From Carex sylvatica (Eukaryota > Streptophyta > Magnoliopsida > Poales > Cyperaceae), in assembly GCA_964058845.1 (NCBI GenBank), contig CAXKVR010000851.1:1-17048 (forward strand): 17,048 bases of DNA, written 5' to 3'. This document shows, one piece after another, positions 16,574 through 17,048 of the stretch. The position numbers were made by a program, and so were the translations under genes. Position 1 is the stretch's first letter, and each line of letters opens with the position of its first letter. The notes under the pieces are model-generated. The model made no database searches, had not been told where the DNA came from, and saw nothing but the letters and a program-made list of their open reading frames with translations.

Positions 16574-17048
16574 TGCACAGGTTGTTGCCTGTTGGTTTGT
16601 TTGTATTGAAACTGCCTCCAAAATCCAGATGGTTAATTACACATCATGGTAACAACCGCACAATTGCGCGGTCACCACTTGAATTTTAATAACTAGATAA
16701 AGTGTAAAATTCCCTTAAAGCGGACTCAATTCAGCAATACACATACTAAATCAAATATTTTGCGCCTGGTATTCTTTTGTAATATTTTTTTTTTTAGTGA
16801 TGAAAAATGGAAGGTATTAAAAATTTGAGTGTAAAACCTATACGATGAGGTGTTTAAGAAATATGTGAAGTATTATTAGAGGAATTAGATTAATACTTAA
16901 TGGGGCCAATTCGAAGGTTGAAATCAGGTGAACAGAGAGTAGTGCCTGTGAGCTGCAGTGCCCTCAGGTTGGCGTAGCCCTTGTTGCAGCATGGGTTGCA
17001 TGCTGCACAGAGAGCAATGCAAACCACAGTTGGCTCAGTCTGGTGCAG

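Larger units (their letters stand above)
15031..17048 (+). other. Intron 1 of the BAG gene (runs off the window)
   Basis: The intron starts GTAAGTAATT. No continuation of the ubiquitin-like domain was found in any frame to 17048, so the intron is over 2 kb or the gene is broken by an event out of view. It holds a 452-bp hAT MITE (16114-16565), an A-rich micro-insertion (15446-15493) and a small direct repeat (15994-16065). The 15500-15960 part and the last 475 bp (16574-17048) show no recognisable gene or repeat; GTGCCTGTGAGCTGCAGTGC and nearby GC-rich words at 16940-17048 remain unassigned. Confidence 0.6.

Noticed and set aside
16940..17048. BAG exon 2 at the window end
   Set aside because: No frame there gives the expected ubiquitin-like continuation (LKK, then a Gly-Leu-rich stretch) and no matching acceptor was seen.

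Overview
The window is flowering-plant nuclear DNA. The reasons are: a first exon of a plant BAG-family co-chaperone with a GT donor site, a decayed plant L1-type LINE, a fragment of mitochondrial atp1 inserted in nuclear-style sequence, a remnant of a plant hAT (zinc-finger/dimerisation type) transposase, a tRNA-derived SINE and many MITEs with intact target-site duplications (TSDs). I cannot name the species. There are no bacterial-type genes, CRISPR arrays or rRNA/tRNA genes.

Layout. 1-1700: a fold-back MITE (77-257), a minus-strand SINE with a 15-bp TSD (273-400), a hAT-like repeat with GAGCGAG direct repeats (482-1104) and a hAT MITE rich in CGGATAC-type words (1268-1600). 1859-2338: a minus-strand mitochondrial atp1 pseudogene (NUMT) with an internal deletion. 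About 2380-7527: a 5'-truncated, mutated L1-type LINE on the plus strand (ORF1 tail, endonuclease, reverse transcriptase with YADD, C-terminal zf-RVT-like region, 3' hairpin and A-tail). 7691-8919: two more GATACGTATC/CGGATATCC-rich elements; the second is a textbook hAT MITE with a perfect 18-bp inverted terminus and an 8-bp TSD. 9496-10521: three small inverted-repeat elements, two with 10-11-bp TSDs. 10541-12200: an internally deleted hAT transposon whose transposase N-terminal part is joined directly to the C-terminal dimerisation segment.

12587-14386 holds the most unusual object: a 1782-bp element bounded by an exact 9-bp TSD and about 105-bp inverted termini. Its interior is two opposed arrays of a 177-bp satellite, about 1.8 units reversed and 5.8 units forward, meeting head to head. 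The forward units appear to alternate between two variants, suggesting a 354-bp higher-order repeat. This is the architecture of a Foldback-type, probably Mutator-related, element carrying its own satellite.

14700-17048: the only likely live gene starts here. A TATA-like box, a three-codon upstream ORF and a GC-rich exon 1 (14799-15030) encode the N-terminus and start of the ubiquitin-like domain of a BAG1-4-type protein. The following intron runs off the window and carries a 452-bp hAT MITE (16114-16565) and small A-rich direct-repeat insertions. The satellite element ends only about 420 bp upstream of the BAG start codon. All coordinates were read by eye, without alignment or database search.
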